From assembly GCA_035443185.1 (NCBI GenBank), contig DAORRV010000001.1, positions 43,993 to 107,992 of the forward strand: 64,000 bases of DNA, read 5' to 3'. Origin of the DNA: UBA2330 sp035443185 (GTDB taxonomy: Bacteria; Bacteroidota; Ignavibacteria; Tepidaquicellales; Tepidaquicellaceae). Shown piece by piece: positions 26,608 to 35,335 of this stretch (position 1 is its first letter; every line of letters begins with the position of its first letter). The notes below the pieces were generated by a model that was not told where the DNA came from, searched no databases, and saw only the letters and a list, made by a program, of their open reading frames with translations. The translations under genes and the position numbers were made by a program.

Positions 26608-26931
26608 ATGGGGATCATAGTGATAGCATGTTTTAAACCAAAAGAAGGAAAAGAAAAAGAACTCCTCGAAGTATTAAAAGATCACATGCCGGTATTGAGA
26701 AAAGAAGGACTTATTACAGACAAAGAATGTATAGTAATGAAATCAGAAAATGGTTCGATACTTGAAGTTTTTGAATGGAAGTCACAGGATGCAATAAATC
26801 ATGCTCATGAAAATTCGAATGTACTGGATCTTTGGAAAAGATTTGAAGATGCCTGTACATATGAAACGTTATCAACTTTGGATGAATCAGCTAAGATGTT
26901 TCCGGGGTTTGATCCGGTTAAATTTAATTAA
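26608..26931 (+). CDS. Antibiotic biosynthesis monooxygenase (ABM)-fold protein
   Basis: The 107-residue protein has the ferredoxin-like ABM layout: an opening strand IIVIACFKPKEGKEKELLEVL, a central pair (CIVMKSENGSILEVFEWKS) and the helix DAINHAHENSNVLDLWKRF. Family members are small dimeric oxygenases or haem-degrading enzymes, and many are of unknown substrate. It lies 42 bases after the RidA gene and probably shares its transcript. Confidence 0.65.
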   Translation: MGIIVIACFKPKEGKEKELLEVLKDHMPVLRKEGLITDKECIVMKSENGSILEVFEWKSQDAINHAHENSNVLDLWKRFEDACTYETLSTLDESAKMFPGFDPVKFN

Positions 26932-26991
26932 TTTTTAAAAAAATTAAAAATATCTCAATTCACATAATTTATAAAACAAAAAAAAATAACT

Positions 26992-27519
26992 ATGCTTGAA
27001 GCGGTACAAAAAAAATGGTGGGTATTACTTATTAGAGGAATACTTCTATTGATCTTCGGAATACTGGCATTGGCTACTCCTGGAATGATACTGGCAACAA
27101 TGTTATTCTATTTCGGATTCATTGCAATATTCAGCGGGATCTTTGTAATAATTGAAGGTTTTATGTCTTCTGAAGATAAAGGTACAATAATTTTAGAAGG
27201 AATATTTTATATCCTGTTTGGTCTGCTGTTTTTAATAATGCCGGGATTTGTAATCTCATTTACACTTTACTTTATTGCATTCTGGGCACTCATAGCCGGA
27301 ATATTTATGATCGTCAAAGCAATCAAATTAAGAAAAGTTATTCAAAACGAATGGCTGATTATTTTTAACGGAATAATCACAGTTATATTAGGTATCCTGA
27401 TTTTTGCTAATGTCTTTGCAGGTGCAGAGATTCTCGTGATGGTATTCGGATTTTATGCAATACTATCTGGAATAATGATGATGATGATCTCATTTAAAGT
27501 AAAAGGTCTGAAGAAGTAA
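26992..27519 (+). CDS. HdeD-family (DUF308) membrane protein
   Basis: The 175-residue protein is almost wholly membrane-embedded with six predicted helices. It repeats the family pattern of an opening WWVLLIRGILLLIFGILAL followed by internally similar hairpins (GIFYILFGLLFLIMPG, FNGIITVILGILIFAN). HdeD proteins are linked to acid stress in enterobacteria, and their biochemical role is unclear. The gene starts 60 bases after the ABM-like gene. Confidence 0.88.
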   Translation: MLEAVQKKWWVLLIRGILLLIFGILALATPGMILATMLFYFGFIAIFSGIFVIIEGFMSSEDKGTIILEGIFYILFGLLFLIMPGFVISFTLYFIAFWALIAGIFMIVKAIKLRKVIQNEWLIIFNGIITVILGILIFANVFAGAEILVMVFGFYAILSGIMMMMISFKVKGLKK

Positions 27520-27542
27520 AGTTTATTTAAATTTTTAAGTTC

Positions 27543-27693
27543 AAACCCCGCAATTCACAGCTTGTTCGAAAACAAAATTTATAAAATTACCTCAAAGCCT
27601 CTAAGGCTTTAAGGAATTAATTATTAATTAAAAAAACTTTGAGTCTTGGAGGTAAATCCAAAGTTTTCGGACAGTCTGTTGACTGCGGGGTTT
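27543..27693. repeat. MITE-like element with imperfect terminal inverted repeats
   Basis: About 31 bases at the left end (27543-27573, opening AAACCCCGCA and closing CGAAAAC) match the reverse complement of the right end (27663-27693) at about 25 positions. Further inside, TTACCTC near 27588 pairs with GAGGTAA near 27650. The 151-base element holds no ORF of note. I see no clear target duplication. It is the main feature of the 379-base gap between HdeD and the sigma module; the rest of that gap holds nothing I recognise. A long-stemmed terminator is an alternative. Confidence 0.55.
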
Positions 27694-27898
27694 TTATTTT
27701 GAAAAAAATTATTATTACGTGAAACCTTATGAAGATATAAAAGTCATAACTATTAGAAATTAAAATTAACAATACTTTAATGAATGAGGTCATTATTATT
27801 TCGGTAACTTTTGTGATTGTTTTCATCTTGTCATTGTTAAAATCAAAATTTTAAAACCTAAACAAATTCGCTAAATCAGCGGAAAGGAGTTATAAAAA

Positions 27899-28282
27899 AT
27901 GAACAATGCATTAGAAGCATTTATACCGGTAGTTGCAATAGTTTTTACATTCGGAATCCCAGGGGTTTTACTGTTCTGGTGGATCTACACAAAGCATAGA
28001 GAGAAAATGAGACTCATTGAAAAAGGTCTGTCACCTGAGGAAGTGAAAGCTTATTTCGCAGATAATACCAAGCCAAAAAATCCATATGCATCTCTTAAGT
28101 TCGGACTTGTACTTTTATTCTTGGGCTTCGGTATTTTTCTTGCAAACGTAGCCGAAAGTATTTACGATGTAGAAGAAGGTGTAATGATGGGAATAATAGT
28201 TACATTTATTGGATTGGGATTCCTTATTTATTTTCTTGTGGTCAATTCTAAAAACAAAAATGAAACTACTTTAAATCAATGA
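27899..28282 (+). CDS. DUF6249-type membrane protein
   Basis: The 127-residue protein has three membrane helices (residues 8-28, 62-80, 93-116). A conserved cytoplasmic segment HREKMRLIEKGLSPEEV follows the first helix. Proteins of this pattern commonly neighbour ECF sigma factor genes in Bacteroidota. A good ribosome site (AAAGGAG, 8 bases before the ATG) fixes the start. It opens a four-gene run with a DUF4097 protein, a sigma factor and a small membrane protein. The function is unknown. Confidence 0.75.
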   Translation: MNNALEAFIPVVAIVFTFGIPGVLLFWWIYTKHREKMRLIEKGLSPEEVKAYFADNTKPKNPYASLKFGLVLLFLGFGIFLANVAESIYDVEEGVMMGIIVTFIGLGFLIYFLVVNSKNKNETTLNQ

Positions 28283-28307
28283 TTTATAAATCTGAATTTT
28301 AAAAATT

Positions 28308-29108
28308 ATGAAAACTTCAATTATAGTAATAGCAGTAATCTTCGGATTTTTATTCAACAGCTGCGGATTACTTTCTAAAAAATATACAAAATCTGCAAAA
28401 GAAATACATGCAGTATTGTCTGAAGGTAAAACAAAACTTGTATTGAATAATATTAACGGAAATGTAAATATTAAGCAGTCGGATGATTCAGGGTTTGTGA
28501 AGATAAAAGCTGAAAAAGAAATTAAAGTTAAGAAAAAACATTTAGATACTCCGTTTGATGAAATCACTATAGAAATTGATACCATTGGAAGTGTAATTAA
28601 TATAGAAACAGTAATTGGAAAAAGAGGTGAAGATGATGGTTTCAATTTGAACTTTGACAGAAGACAAAAAGTGGATTATGAAATATTCGTACCCGCAGGT
28701 ATTTCTATAATAATTGAAAATGTAAACGGAACTGTGACCGCTGAAAAAATTTCAAATGATTTAGTGATCCATCAGATTAACGGTGATGTTGAAATTGATA
28801 AATATTCAGGCCAACTGGAATGCGAAATCACAAATGGTTCTCTTTCAGGAAAGATCGATTCCACAAAAGGGATGAACATTAATATAATTAACGGAAAAGT
28901 GTCTCTTGGATTAAGTAATTATATGAATGCAAAAGTGAATGCAGAATCACTTAACAGCAAGGTTACAACGGAGAACCTTTCTTTCACTGTAATGGATCAG
29001 GAAAATAAATCATTTAAAGGTAGTCTGGGATCCGGAGAAGAGAAATCAATTATCTCAATTGAGACTGTAAATGGTAAGATATTTTTATTTGGTGAACAGG
29101 ACATATAA
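28308..29108 (+). CDS. DUF4097-type lipoprotein adhesin
   Basis: The 266-residue protein has a signal peptide and lipobox (FLFNSC). The mature part is made of short parallel beta-helix-like units of the DUF4097 type (NINGNVNIKQ, ENVNGTVTAEK, HQINGDVEIDK, NIINGKVSLG, ETVNGKIFLFG). Members are often encoded with ECF sigma and anti-sigma genes and are thought to act at the envelope. It starts 25 bases after the DUF6249 gene. Confidence 0.82.
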   Translation: MKTSIIVIAVIFGFLFNSCGLLSKKYTKSAKEIHAVLSEGKTKLVLNNINGNVNIKQSDDSGFVKIKAEKEIKVKKKHLDTPFDEITIEIDTIGSVINIETVIGKRGEDDGFNLNFDRRQKVDYEIFVPAGISIIIENVNGTVTAEKISNDLVIHQINGDVEIDKYSGQLECEITNGSLSGKIDSTKGMNINIINGKVSLGLSNYMNAKVNAESLNSKVTTENLSFTVMDQENKSFKGSLGSGEEKSIISIETVNGKIFLFGEQDI

Positions 29109-29174
29109 GAAAGATTTGATTTTGAAAATTGATTTATGCAATTTATTTAAAAATATCTGTAAGTAATAAAAACA

Positions 29175-29822
29175 ATGAAGCTCTCAGATTCTGAAATAAT
29201 ATATAATATTAAAAAAGGGGATACATCATCCTTCAGGATCATTGCCGAAGAGCTAAAGGACAAAGCATTTTCACTGACCATGAAGATCCTTAGAAATAAA
29301 GAAGAAGCTGAAGATTGTCTGCAGGAATCATTTATGAAATTATTTAAATCGATAACCGGCAGTAAGTTTGAAGAAAGATCAAAGCTCTCGACATATTTCT
29401 ATACTATAGTCTATAATACTGCTGTTGATAATTATAAAAAGTTAAAGTCACGCAGATTCAGTATTTTATCAATTGATGTTGAAGGTTCTAGTTTTGAGGA
29501 AGGTGATGACCTTGTGAAAAATTATTATGATACAAAGATCAACAAAAGTGAGTTTGATGATAAATATGATCTCAGTACTGAAAGTAAAATTTCTGAAACT
29601 GAGATCAAAAAAATTATAAATGATTATATAAATTCAATACCCGAGCAATACTCTGTAATTCTTACGATGTTTTATATAAACGATCTTTCACATGATGAAA
29701 TAGCAGGTATTCTAAAGCTCCCGCTGGGAACAGTTAAGAACAGAATATTCCGAGCTAAAAATAAACTCAAAGAAATAATATTAAAAAAGTATTCTGAAGA
29801 AGAGATTCTTCAGTATGTTTAA
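29175..29822 (+). CDS. ECF-type RNA polymerase sigma factor
   Basis: The 215-residue protein has sigma region 2 (FRIIAEELKDKAFSLTMKIL, EEAEDCLQESFMKLFKSI, LSTYFYTIVYNTAVDNYKK) and region 4 (NDYINSIPEQYSVILTMFYINDLSHDEIAGILKLPLGTVKNRIFRAKNKLKE as helix-turn-helix). The roughly 40 residues between them are an acidic linker. It directs transcription in response to an envelope signal, presumably under control of the membrane protein encoded 11 bases downstream. Confidence 0.93.
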   Translation: MKLSDSEIIYNIKKGDTSSFRIIAEELKDKAFSLTMKILRNKEEAEDCLQESFMKLFKSITGSKFEERSKLSTYFYTIVYNTAVDNYKKLKSRRFSILSIDVEGSSFEEGDDLVKNYYDTKINKSEFDDKYDLSTESKISETEIKKIINDYINSIPEQYSVILTMFYINDLSHDEIAGILKLPLGTVKNRIFRAKNKLKEIILKKYSEEEILQYV

Positions 29823-29833
29823 ATTCGAAAAAT

Positions 29834-30328
29834 ATGAAAAAATTTAGTTTTATTCTAAATAATTTTTACAGTATCTTTAACCCAATGCCTCAAGGTAATA
29901 ATAAAAATATAGACTCTTATCTGGACGACAGTATTCGTCATTCCTTAAGATCTGAAACTTCTGAAGATTTCATGTATGAAATGATGAAGAGGGTAGAGAT
30001 CGAAAAAGAATTTGCCAGAGAAGACAGGAAAACTGACAAGACAGTAAAGTTTGTAATTGGCGGATTAGTAGCTGTGATGATATTGATCGCATTCGGACTT
30101 CCGTTCTTTTTTGGTACTTCCGATGCTGATAGCAGTTATGGATATTACAATATAATGATAGATCAGATAGCAGGTTCTATAGAATACTTCAGTATATTCA
30201 TGACTGATAATTTAGGCATAGCAGTTAATTCCAAGACAGTGCTGGTACTTCTGATATCAGGTTTATGCATATTTCTTTTTTCAAAAGCAGACAAACTTTT
30301 TCTCAAAAAAAGCCTGAACCAAAATTGA
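29834..30328 (+). CDS. Small membrane protein, candidate anti-sigma factor
   Basis: The 164-residue protein has a charged cytoplasmic N-terminus (about 70 residues, with EMMKRVEIEKEFAREDRKTDK), a membrane helix (residues 73-92), an external loop, and a second helix (residues 136-151). That layout and its position right after the sigma gene fit an anti-sigma factor. I see no zinc-binding HxxxCxxC motif, so the assignment rests on context. Confidence 0.55.
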   Translation: MKKFSFILNNFYSIFNPMPQGNNKNIDSYLDDSIRHSLRSETSEDFMYEMMKRVEIEKEFAREDRKTDKTVKFVIGGLVAVMILIAFGLPFFFGTSDADSSYGYYNIMIDQIAGSIEYFSIFMTDNLGIAVNSKTVLVLLISGLCIFLFSKADKLFLKKSLNQN

Positions 30329-30417
30329 ATAATAAATTTTAAATATTTAATATATATTATTTCAATTTGAATCTTAAAATCAACATTCAATTATTAACTG
30401 CAAACTACTAACCATTT

Positions 30418-30454
30418 AAAATTTAATATTTAAAATTTAATATTTAATATTGAA
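30418..30454. repeat. AT-rich short tandem repeat
   Basis: The tract is built from AAAATTTAATATTT-like units repeated about two and a half times, overlapping the 3' end of the CHAP gene. It resembles the AT tandem tracts at 16.4 kb and 63.9 kb. Confidence 0.55.
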
Positions 30455-31196
30455 TAAACCCTTTATTAATGCTGTTGATCTTTCTTGAAGTTCTTTTGAA
30501 TACACCAATTCCTTCCCTGCTGCCTCCGTCATTTGTGTTACCTTCGATCGTAGTAAGATAGCCTCCGTTCACAGATTCGACTATTCCCGTATGACCTAAT
30601 CCACCGCCATAAGACATTATGAAAACCTGACCAGGTTTTACGAGTGAGGGATTTGCAAATGCAGCACTTGAAGTTATTTTTTTTCCTTTAGTATTAGTCC
30701 AGTGACTTAATACCCCGGCGGTTTTGTAAGCAGGATTACTTTTACCTGAATTTTTATAAGCTTCATTATAGCACCAATATGTAAATGCAGCACACCATGC
30801 ATAACCCGGACCTAAGCCGACACTCTTTAGATATGCATCTACTTCCGGTCCGCTGTTACTTCCTCTTGGTTTTTCTATAACTCCGATCTGACCTTTTGCA
30901 ATAGACAGAACTTTTTTGGTAAAGTCTGACAACGGACCCGGCTCAGGTCCGATAGCTTTAAGTTTAAAAAGAGTGATCCATGAAAGAGGACCAATCTTTC
31001 CGTCTATTATCAATGGTCTTCCTTCCTGATCGGTAAATCTACTTTGAAAAAGCTTAACGGCATTAAAAGTTTTCGGACCAAAATCTCCATCCACGTCAAT
31101 AGGACCGCAGCCGTTTTCATTAAGTTTTTTCTGTACCTCTTTTACAATTTTTTTATCTTTCTCTCCTTTGACGACCACTCTTTTTGGATAATCCAT
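30444..31196 (-). CDS. Peptidoglycan-binding and CHAP domain hydrolase, endolysin-like
   Basis: Residues 8-80 form a PG_binding_1 domain (VQKKLNENGCGPIDVDGDFG, TFNAVKLFQSRF, IDGKIGPLSW). Residues 90-235 form a CHAP amidase/endopeptidase domain with catalytic Cys in GYAWCAAFTYWCY and His in GLGHTGIVES, closed by TIEGNTNDGG. CHAP enzymes cleave peptidoglycan peptides. There is no signal peptide (MDYPKRVVVKGEK), which is normal for phage endolysins released by a holin or for effector-type lysins, yet no phage genes surround it. Confidence 0.88.
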   Translation of the reverse strand: MDYPKRVVVKGEKDKKIVKEVQKKLNENGCGPIDVDGDFGPKTFNAVKLFQSRFTDQEGRPLIIDGKIGPLSWITLFKLKAIGPEPGPLSDFTKKVLSIAKGQIGVIEKPRGSNSGPEVDAYLKSVGLGPGYAWCAAFTYWCYNEAYKNSGKSNPAYKTAGVLSHWTNTKGKKITSSAAFANPSLVKPGQVFIMSYGGGLGHTGIVESVNGGYLTTIEGNTNDGGSREGIGVFKRTSRKINSINKGFIQY

Positions 31197-31361
31197 AATT
31201 ATTTATTTAGTTTTAAAAAATATTAAATCAAAATATATATTCTGTATAGAAATTTCAATAAGCGGACATACTTAATTTTCCATTATAAACGAATGATGTA
31301 CAATGTGTAATTTTCAAAATAAAAGTGATTAGTAATTTAGACTTTGAATTAGTTCTAAATA

Positions 31362-32807
31362 ATGACAAATTACAAACAAATTTTTTATATCAGACTACAA
31401 AAAACAAATATCAGCAGAATCTTTTTCCTGATGATTATTATTACCTGTATTTCTATTACAGGTATTAAAGCTCAGAGTGATTCAGCTTTAAAAAGCGCAG
31501 ATAAAATTTCTTATGATCTGTTCAATAAAGCTGAATGGAATAGTCTTATTTCTTTTTCAGAAAATGCTCTAAAGAAAAATATTGATTTCATTTTTTTAAG
31601 AGTGAGACTTGGGATTGCCTATTATGAAACCGGTAAATATTTTGATGCTGTAAAAAATCTTCAAGAAGCATTTGACAAGGGTTATGAGACTCCTCTGCTT
31701 ATCGAATATCTTTATTTTTCATATTTGGAAGCAGGCAGAAAAGAAGACGCAGATTATTATTTCTATAAGCTTCCTGAAAATAAAAGAAAGAGATTGAAAC
31801 CTCAGGACAATTCTTTCATGTATGAAATTCATGTGGATGCCGGATACGGACTTAGTAATGATGAGAATAAAAATGAAAATATAGATCTGGACGGATCATT
31901 TAATGCCTATGGTGAACAGACACTTTTCGGTAATTATTTTTATCTGAATGCCGGATTTAAACAATTACCTCTGAGATGGCTTAATGTTATTTATAGTTAT
32001 AATTATCTCAGCCTGAAAAAAACAAAACAGATAATGTATAACAATGTTAAAACATCAGATCCATATACTCAGCAGCAGCAGCAATTTTATATAAAGTATG
32101 ATATTAGAGCGGGTGATGGATTTGTGATCAGTCCGTCAGGACATTATATCTACACAAGTGATAATACGATATATTCAAAATTTGACAGCGTGAATTATTC
32201 CTATAATATGCAGACAATGACATATGATTCACTTAATTATTTTTATACAATAAATAATAAACCAGCAATTCAGGATAATTTTGTGTTGTCACTTTCTCTT
32301 TCAAAACAAATGTACATTTTCAAAGCAGCTCTGCATGGCAGTTTCTCATATCTGAATGGTAATCATCAAAGTCAGATCGGTGCAAACTTCAAAGCTTATC
32401 CTAAAAAGAAAAATACTCTTTATACCTTTACTGATCTGACTTTGCAAAATCAGAATGATGTTACTAATTTAATAGTTTATCAGTCACTTGGCGGAAAACT
32501 TCATAAGAACCTCTGGGGTGAAGCATTTGTAACTATCGGGAAAATGAATAACTACAACGAGCAGAACGGTGCTGTAGTTTATAATAATCCCGATGTGATC
32601 AATTTGAAATTCGGTGGTGAAATGAAATATTATTTTAATGAAAATCTTTCTGCATCATTGATCTATGTAAATGAGCAGAGAGAAAAAAATTATCTGACAT
32701 ATACTTTAACCAAAAATGGAAACAATAGTCCTATTGCAAATCCTGAATATTTAAGTCTGGATTATTCAGTTAACACAATTCTCGCAGGACTGAAGTTGTA
32801 TTTTTAA
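31362..32807 (+). CDS. Outer-membrane barrel-like protein with N-terminal TPR-like helices
   Basis: The 481-residue protein begins with a long leader that includes a hydrophobic signal (IFFLMIIITCISITGIKAQ). Residues 40-145 are helical and TPR-like (FDAVKNLQEAFDKGYETPLL, GRKEDADYYFYKLPENKRKR). The rest alternates aromatic and polar residues in beta-strands and ends LAGLKLYF with a terminal Phe, as outer-membrane barrels do. I do not recognise the family. A signal-proximal start further in is possible, as the first 20 residues are polar. Confidence 0.6.
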   Translation: MTNYKQIFYIRLQKTNISRIFFLMIIITCISITGIKAQSDSALKSADKISYDLFNKAEWNSLISFSENALKKNIDFIFLRVRLGIAYYETGKYFDAVKNLQEAFDKGYETPLLIEYLYFSYLEAGRKEDADYYFYKLPENKRKRLKPQDNSFMYEIHVDAGYGLSNDENKNENIDLDGSFNAYGEQTLFGNYFYLNAGFKQLPLRWLNVIYSYNYLSLKKTKQIMYNNVKTSDPYTQQQQQFYIKYDIRAGDGFVISPSGHYIYTSDNTIYSKFDSVNYSYNMQTMTYDSLNYFYTINNKPAIQDNFVLSLSLSKQMYIFKAALHGSFSYLNGNHQSQIGANFKAYPKKKNTLYTFTDLTLQNQNDVTNLIVYQSLGGKLHKNLWGEAFVTIGKMNNYNEQNGAVVYNNPDVINLKFGGEMKYYFNENLSASLIYVNEQREKNYLTYTLTKNGNNSPIANPEYLSLDYSVNTILAGLKLYF

Positions 32808-32820
32808 AAATTGAATTTTA

Positions 32821-32838
32821 GAAAGTTAATTTACTTTC
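32821..32838. terminator. Possible weak bidirectional terminator
   Basis: GAAAGT and ACTTTC pair around a 6-base loop, between the convergent barrel gene and Ycf48-like gene, in a T- and A-rich setting. The stem is short, so this is tentative. Confidence 0.35.
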
Positions 32839-32846
32839 AGCTCATT

Positions 32847-35060
32847 TCATTTTTTCAGAACCATACGTTTGGTTTCATGCAGCTTTCCATTGAAAGAAAT
32901 CGCATAGAAATATATTCCACTCGCATAATTACTGCCGTCAAATTTAACATCATAATTTCCTGATACCTGCATTTCATTCACTAATAATGCAAGTTCATTA
33001 CCCAAAATATCATACACTTTTATTGAAACATTATTGGTGTACCCTACTATGTAATTTATATTTGTATGCGGGTTAAATGGATTTGGATAATTTGAAAGTG
33101 ATGAAATATTTTTTTTCGGAGCTGCATTTGATAAAGTGCTGAAGACTTTAACTTCAGATTCAGAATAAATAATAGTACCGTTTTCACCGAAAGCAAATAC
33201 ACCTGCACTATTACAATTCAGGGTAAGTAATTTGTTATCTGTTAATGAATTCATTTTCACCCAGCTAATTCCTGCATCTGAAGAATGAATGACCGTTCCA
33301 TTCTTACCAACAGCAGTTACATTAAAACTATCAGTGAACTTTACGGAAAAAAGATCTTTATATTGGATGTGAGATATATAATCCCATTTTGCACCTCCGT
33401 CTGAAGTTCTGAAAACAGTTCCGTTTTCACCAACTATCAATCCTGATATACCTCCGTTAAAATCTATCGAGTTAAGATCATATGGAATTAAATTTTGTGT
33501 GCTCCATGTATTTCCTCCATCAGATGTAACAGTTAAATTTCCATTGTCGCCAACTACAAATCCATTTTCACGGTCAGTAAAATGTATATCCTTGAAAGTA
33601 CCGATAGTAAAATTACTGAAAAGACTTTTCCATGAATCACCACTGTTAGTAGTTTTTAAAATAGTACCCGTTGAATTATATTCATTACCACCGCAGATGA
33701 ATCCATTATATTTATCTTTAAAAAAAATTTTATTCAAATGGAAATCAGGATTTTGTTTAACAAAGGTGATCACTTCTTTCCAGTTATCACCTCCGTCTGT
33801 TGTTTTGAAGATCAAGCCGTTGTAGCTGCAAACAAATCCTGTAAAATCATTTACAAAACAAACTGAGCTGAGTATTAAGTTATCTCTGATCAAAATTTTT
33901 TCCCATTCGGACTTTAAATTAGAAACAGAATTTGAGATCTTTTTTCTGAATAAAATTCCGTTATCTCCTGCACAAAATAAAGTTCCGTTATCAGTGACAT
34001 AGCTGTTGTGGAAATTCAAGTTATTACCTGAAAGTACATTCCAGTTATTTCCTTTATCCGAAAATTTCAAAACCCTTCCTCCATTTCCACATAAAAATAA
34101 TTCAGAACTGTTTTTAAAAAATACGTTTTTAAAAATCCCTTCTTTCAGAAATCCGGATCTCTGTGAGGTATCTTTCAGCCATTGCTTTCCACCGGTTGAT
34201 GTGATGAGTACAGTACCCAAATCGGTAACGATACAGCCGTGGTTTGGGTCAGCAAAATCCATTGACCTGACAAGATCGACACTTCCACCAAAAAGGTAGG
34301 GAAGTCCGAGAGAATTTCTTTCCCAATTGTCACCTCCGTTATTTGAAATATAAAAGTCGCCTTGTGGTGAATTACCAGCAGCAAATATTTTATTGGGGGA
34401 TAAATATTCAATTTCCTTGATCTGCGAAGAAAACGGAATGTCAGCTTTGAGAAATTCCCAACTGATTCCTGCATTGGTAGTCCGGATAATTTCATTGTAA
34501 CCTCCGCAAATACCGGTGTCCCCGTTCAGAAAATTTACACAAAACAGAGGAATGTTGATTTGTGAATTTAAATTTACCCATGTATTGCCATGATCTTCAC
34601 TCATTAAAATTTTTCCTCCGAGTCCGCAAACATATATCTTGTTTTCTTTTATACAAATGTCGTACAGATCCAATGAGGAATAATTGCTGATCTGCTTCCA
34701 GTTGACCCCGCCGTTATTTGTAATTAGTATAAGCCCATCTTTGCAGACACAAATGCCTAAATCTAAATTCCAGAATTCCATTTTAAAAATTTCCTTTTGT
34801 GTCCCCGAATTCAGACTTATCCAGTTTATGCCTTTGTCGGTAGTTTTAATTATATTTCCCATAGAGCCGGCTGCAAATCCTGTATTGTCATTAACAAAAT
34901 AAATACTGTTAAGAGTGTTGCCTGTCGGAAGAGGATGCTGCCACTGCCATTGAGACTGCGAATAAATTTGTATTGATTGAAAAAAAATACATTGCAGCAT
35001 AATGGAAAATTTTACAGCATTAGATAACTCAAACAACTTTAAATCAAATAATTTTTTCAT
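32847..35060 (-). CDS. Secreted Ycf48-like beta-propeller with T9SS sorting domain
   Basis: The 737-residue protein carries a signal sequence and then more than ten repeats of the form GxxGxIxxTxDGGxxW (IIKTTDKGINW, ILITNNGGVNW, LTVTSDGGNTW, VFRTSDGGAKW). These are typical of Ycf48/BNR-type propellers. The C-terminus is a type A T9SS sorting domain (SNYPNPFNPHTNINY, VYDILGNELALL, SGIYFYAISF, KRMVLKK). Ycf48 itself helps assemble photosystem II, but secreted T9SS members are generic surface propellers. The substrate is unknown. Confidence 0.9.
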   Translation of the reverse strand: MKKLFDLKLFELSNAVKFSIMLQCIFFQSIQIYSQSQWQWQHPLPTGNTLNSIYFVNDNTGFAAGSMGNIIKTTDKGINWISLNSGTQKEIFKMEFWNLDLGICVCKDGLILITNNGGVNWKQISNYSSLDLYDICIKENKIYVCGLGGKILMSEDHGNTWVNLNSQINIPLFCVNFLNGDTGICGGYNEIIRTTNAGISWEFLKADIPFSSQIKEIEYLSPNKIFAAGNSPQGDFYISNNGGDNWERNSLGLPYLFGGSVDLVRSMDFADPNHGCIVTDLGTVLITSTGGKQWLKDTSQRSGFLKEGIFKNVFFKNSSELFLCGNGGRVLKFSDKGNNWNVLSGNNLNFHNSYVTDNGTLFCAGDNGILFRKKISNSVSNLKSEWEKILIRDNLILSSVCFVNDFTGFVCSYNGLIFKTTDGGDNWKEVITFVKQNPDFHLNKIFFKDKYNGFICGGNEYNSTGTILKTTNSGDSWKSLFSNFTIGTFKDIHFTDRENGFVVGDNGNLTVTSDGGNTWSTQNLIPYDLNSIDFNGGISGLIVGENGTVFRTSDGGAKWDYISHIQYKDLFSVKFTDSFNVTAVGKNGTVIHSSDAGISWVKMNSLTDNKLLTLNCNSAGVFAFGENGTIIYSESEVKVFSTLSNAAPKKNISSLSNYPNPFNPHTNINYIVGYTNNVSIKVYDILGNELALLVNEMQVSGNYDVKFDGSNYASGIYFYAISFNGKLHETKRMVLKK

Positions 35061-35335
35061 AATGATCTTCTCCTTTTAATTAATTCCTGTGTAAAATATT
35101 CAGACAGTACAGAAAAGTCAATTGGTAATATTCTGTGTTTGTGAAAATGAATTTAATTCATGATCCGAAGAATCCGATAAGCAAGTGATTTTGCGTGAAC
35201 GATTTAGATTAGTAAACTTTGATTTAAAATCGGCAGGTGTTATAAATTTATAATTTCATAATTAGATTTAAAATTATTAAAAGACCTACTGAATTTTTAT
35301 TTATATATTCCATGTAAGATTGATTAATTTATCGA

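Noticed and set aside
27543..27693. The inverted repeat at 27.5 kb considered as a simple terminator of the HdeD gene
   Set aside because: The arms are about 31 bases and nearly 90 bases of sequence lie between them, far longer than a normal terminator. Partial relatives occur elsewhere in the window.
30444..31196. A prophage around the CHAP endolysin-like gene
   Set aside because: Neighbouring genes are ordinary chromosomal genes; no capsid, tail, integrase or holin was recognised.
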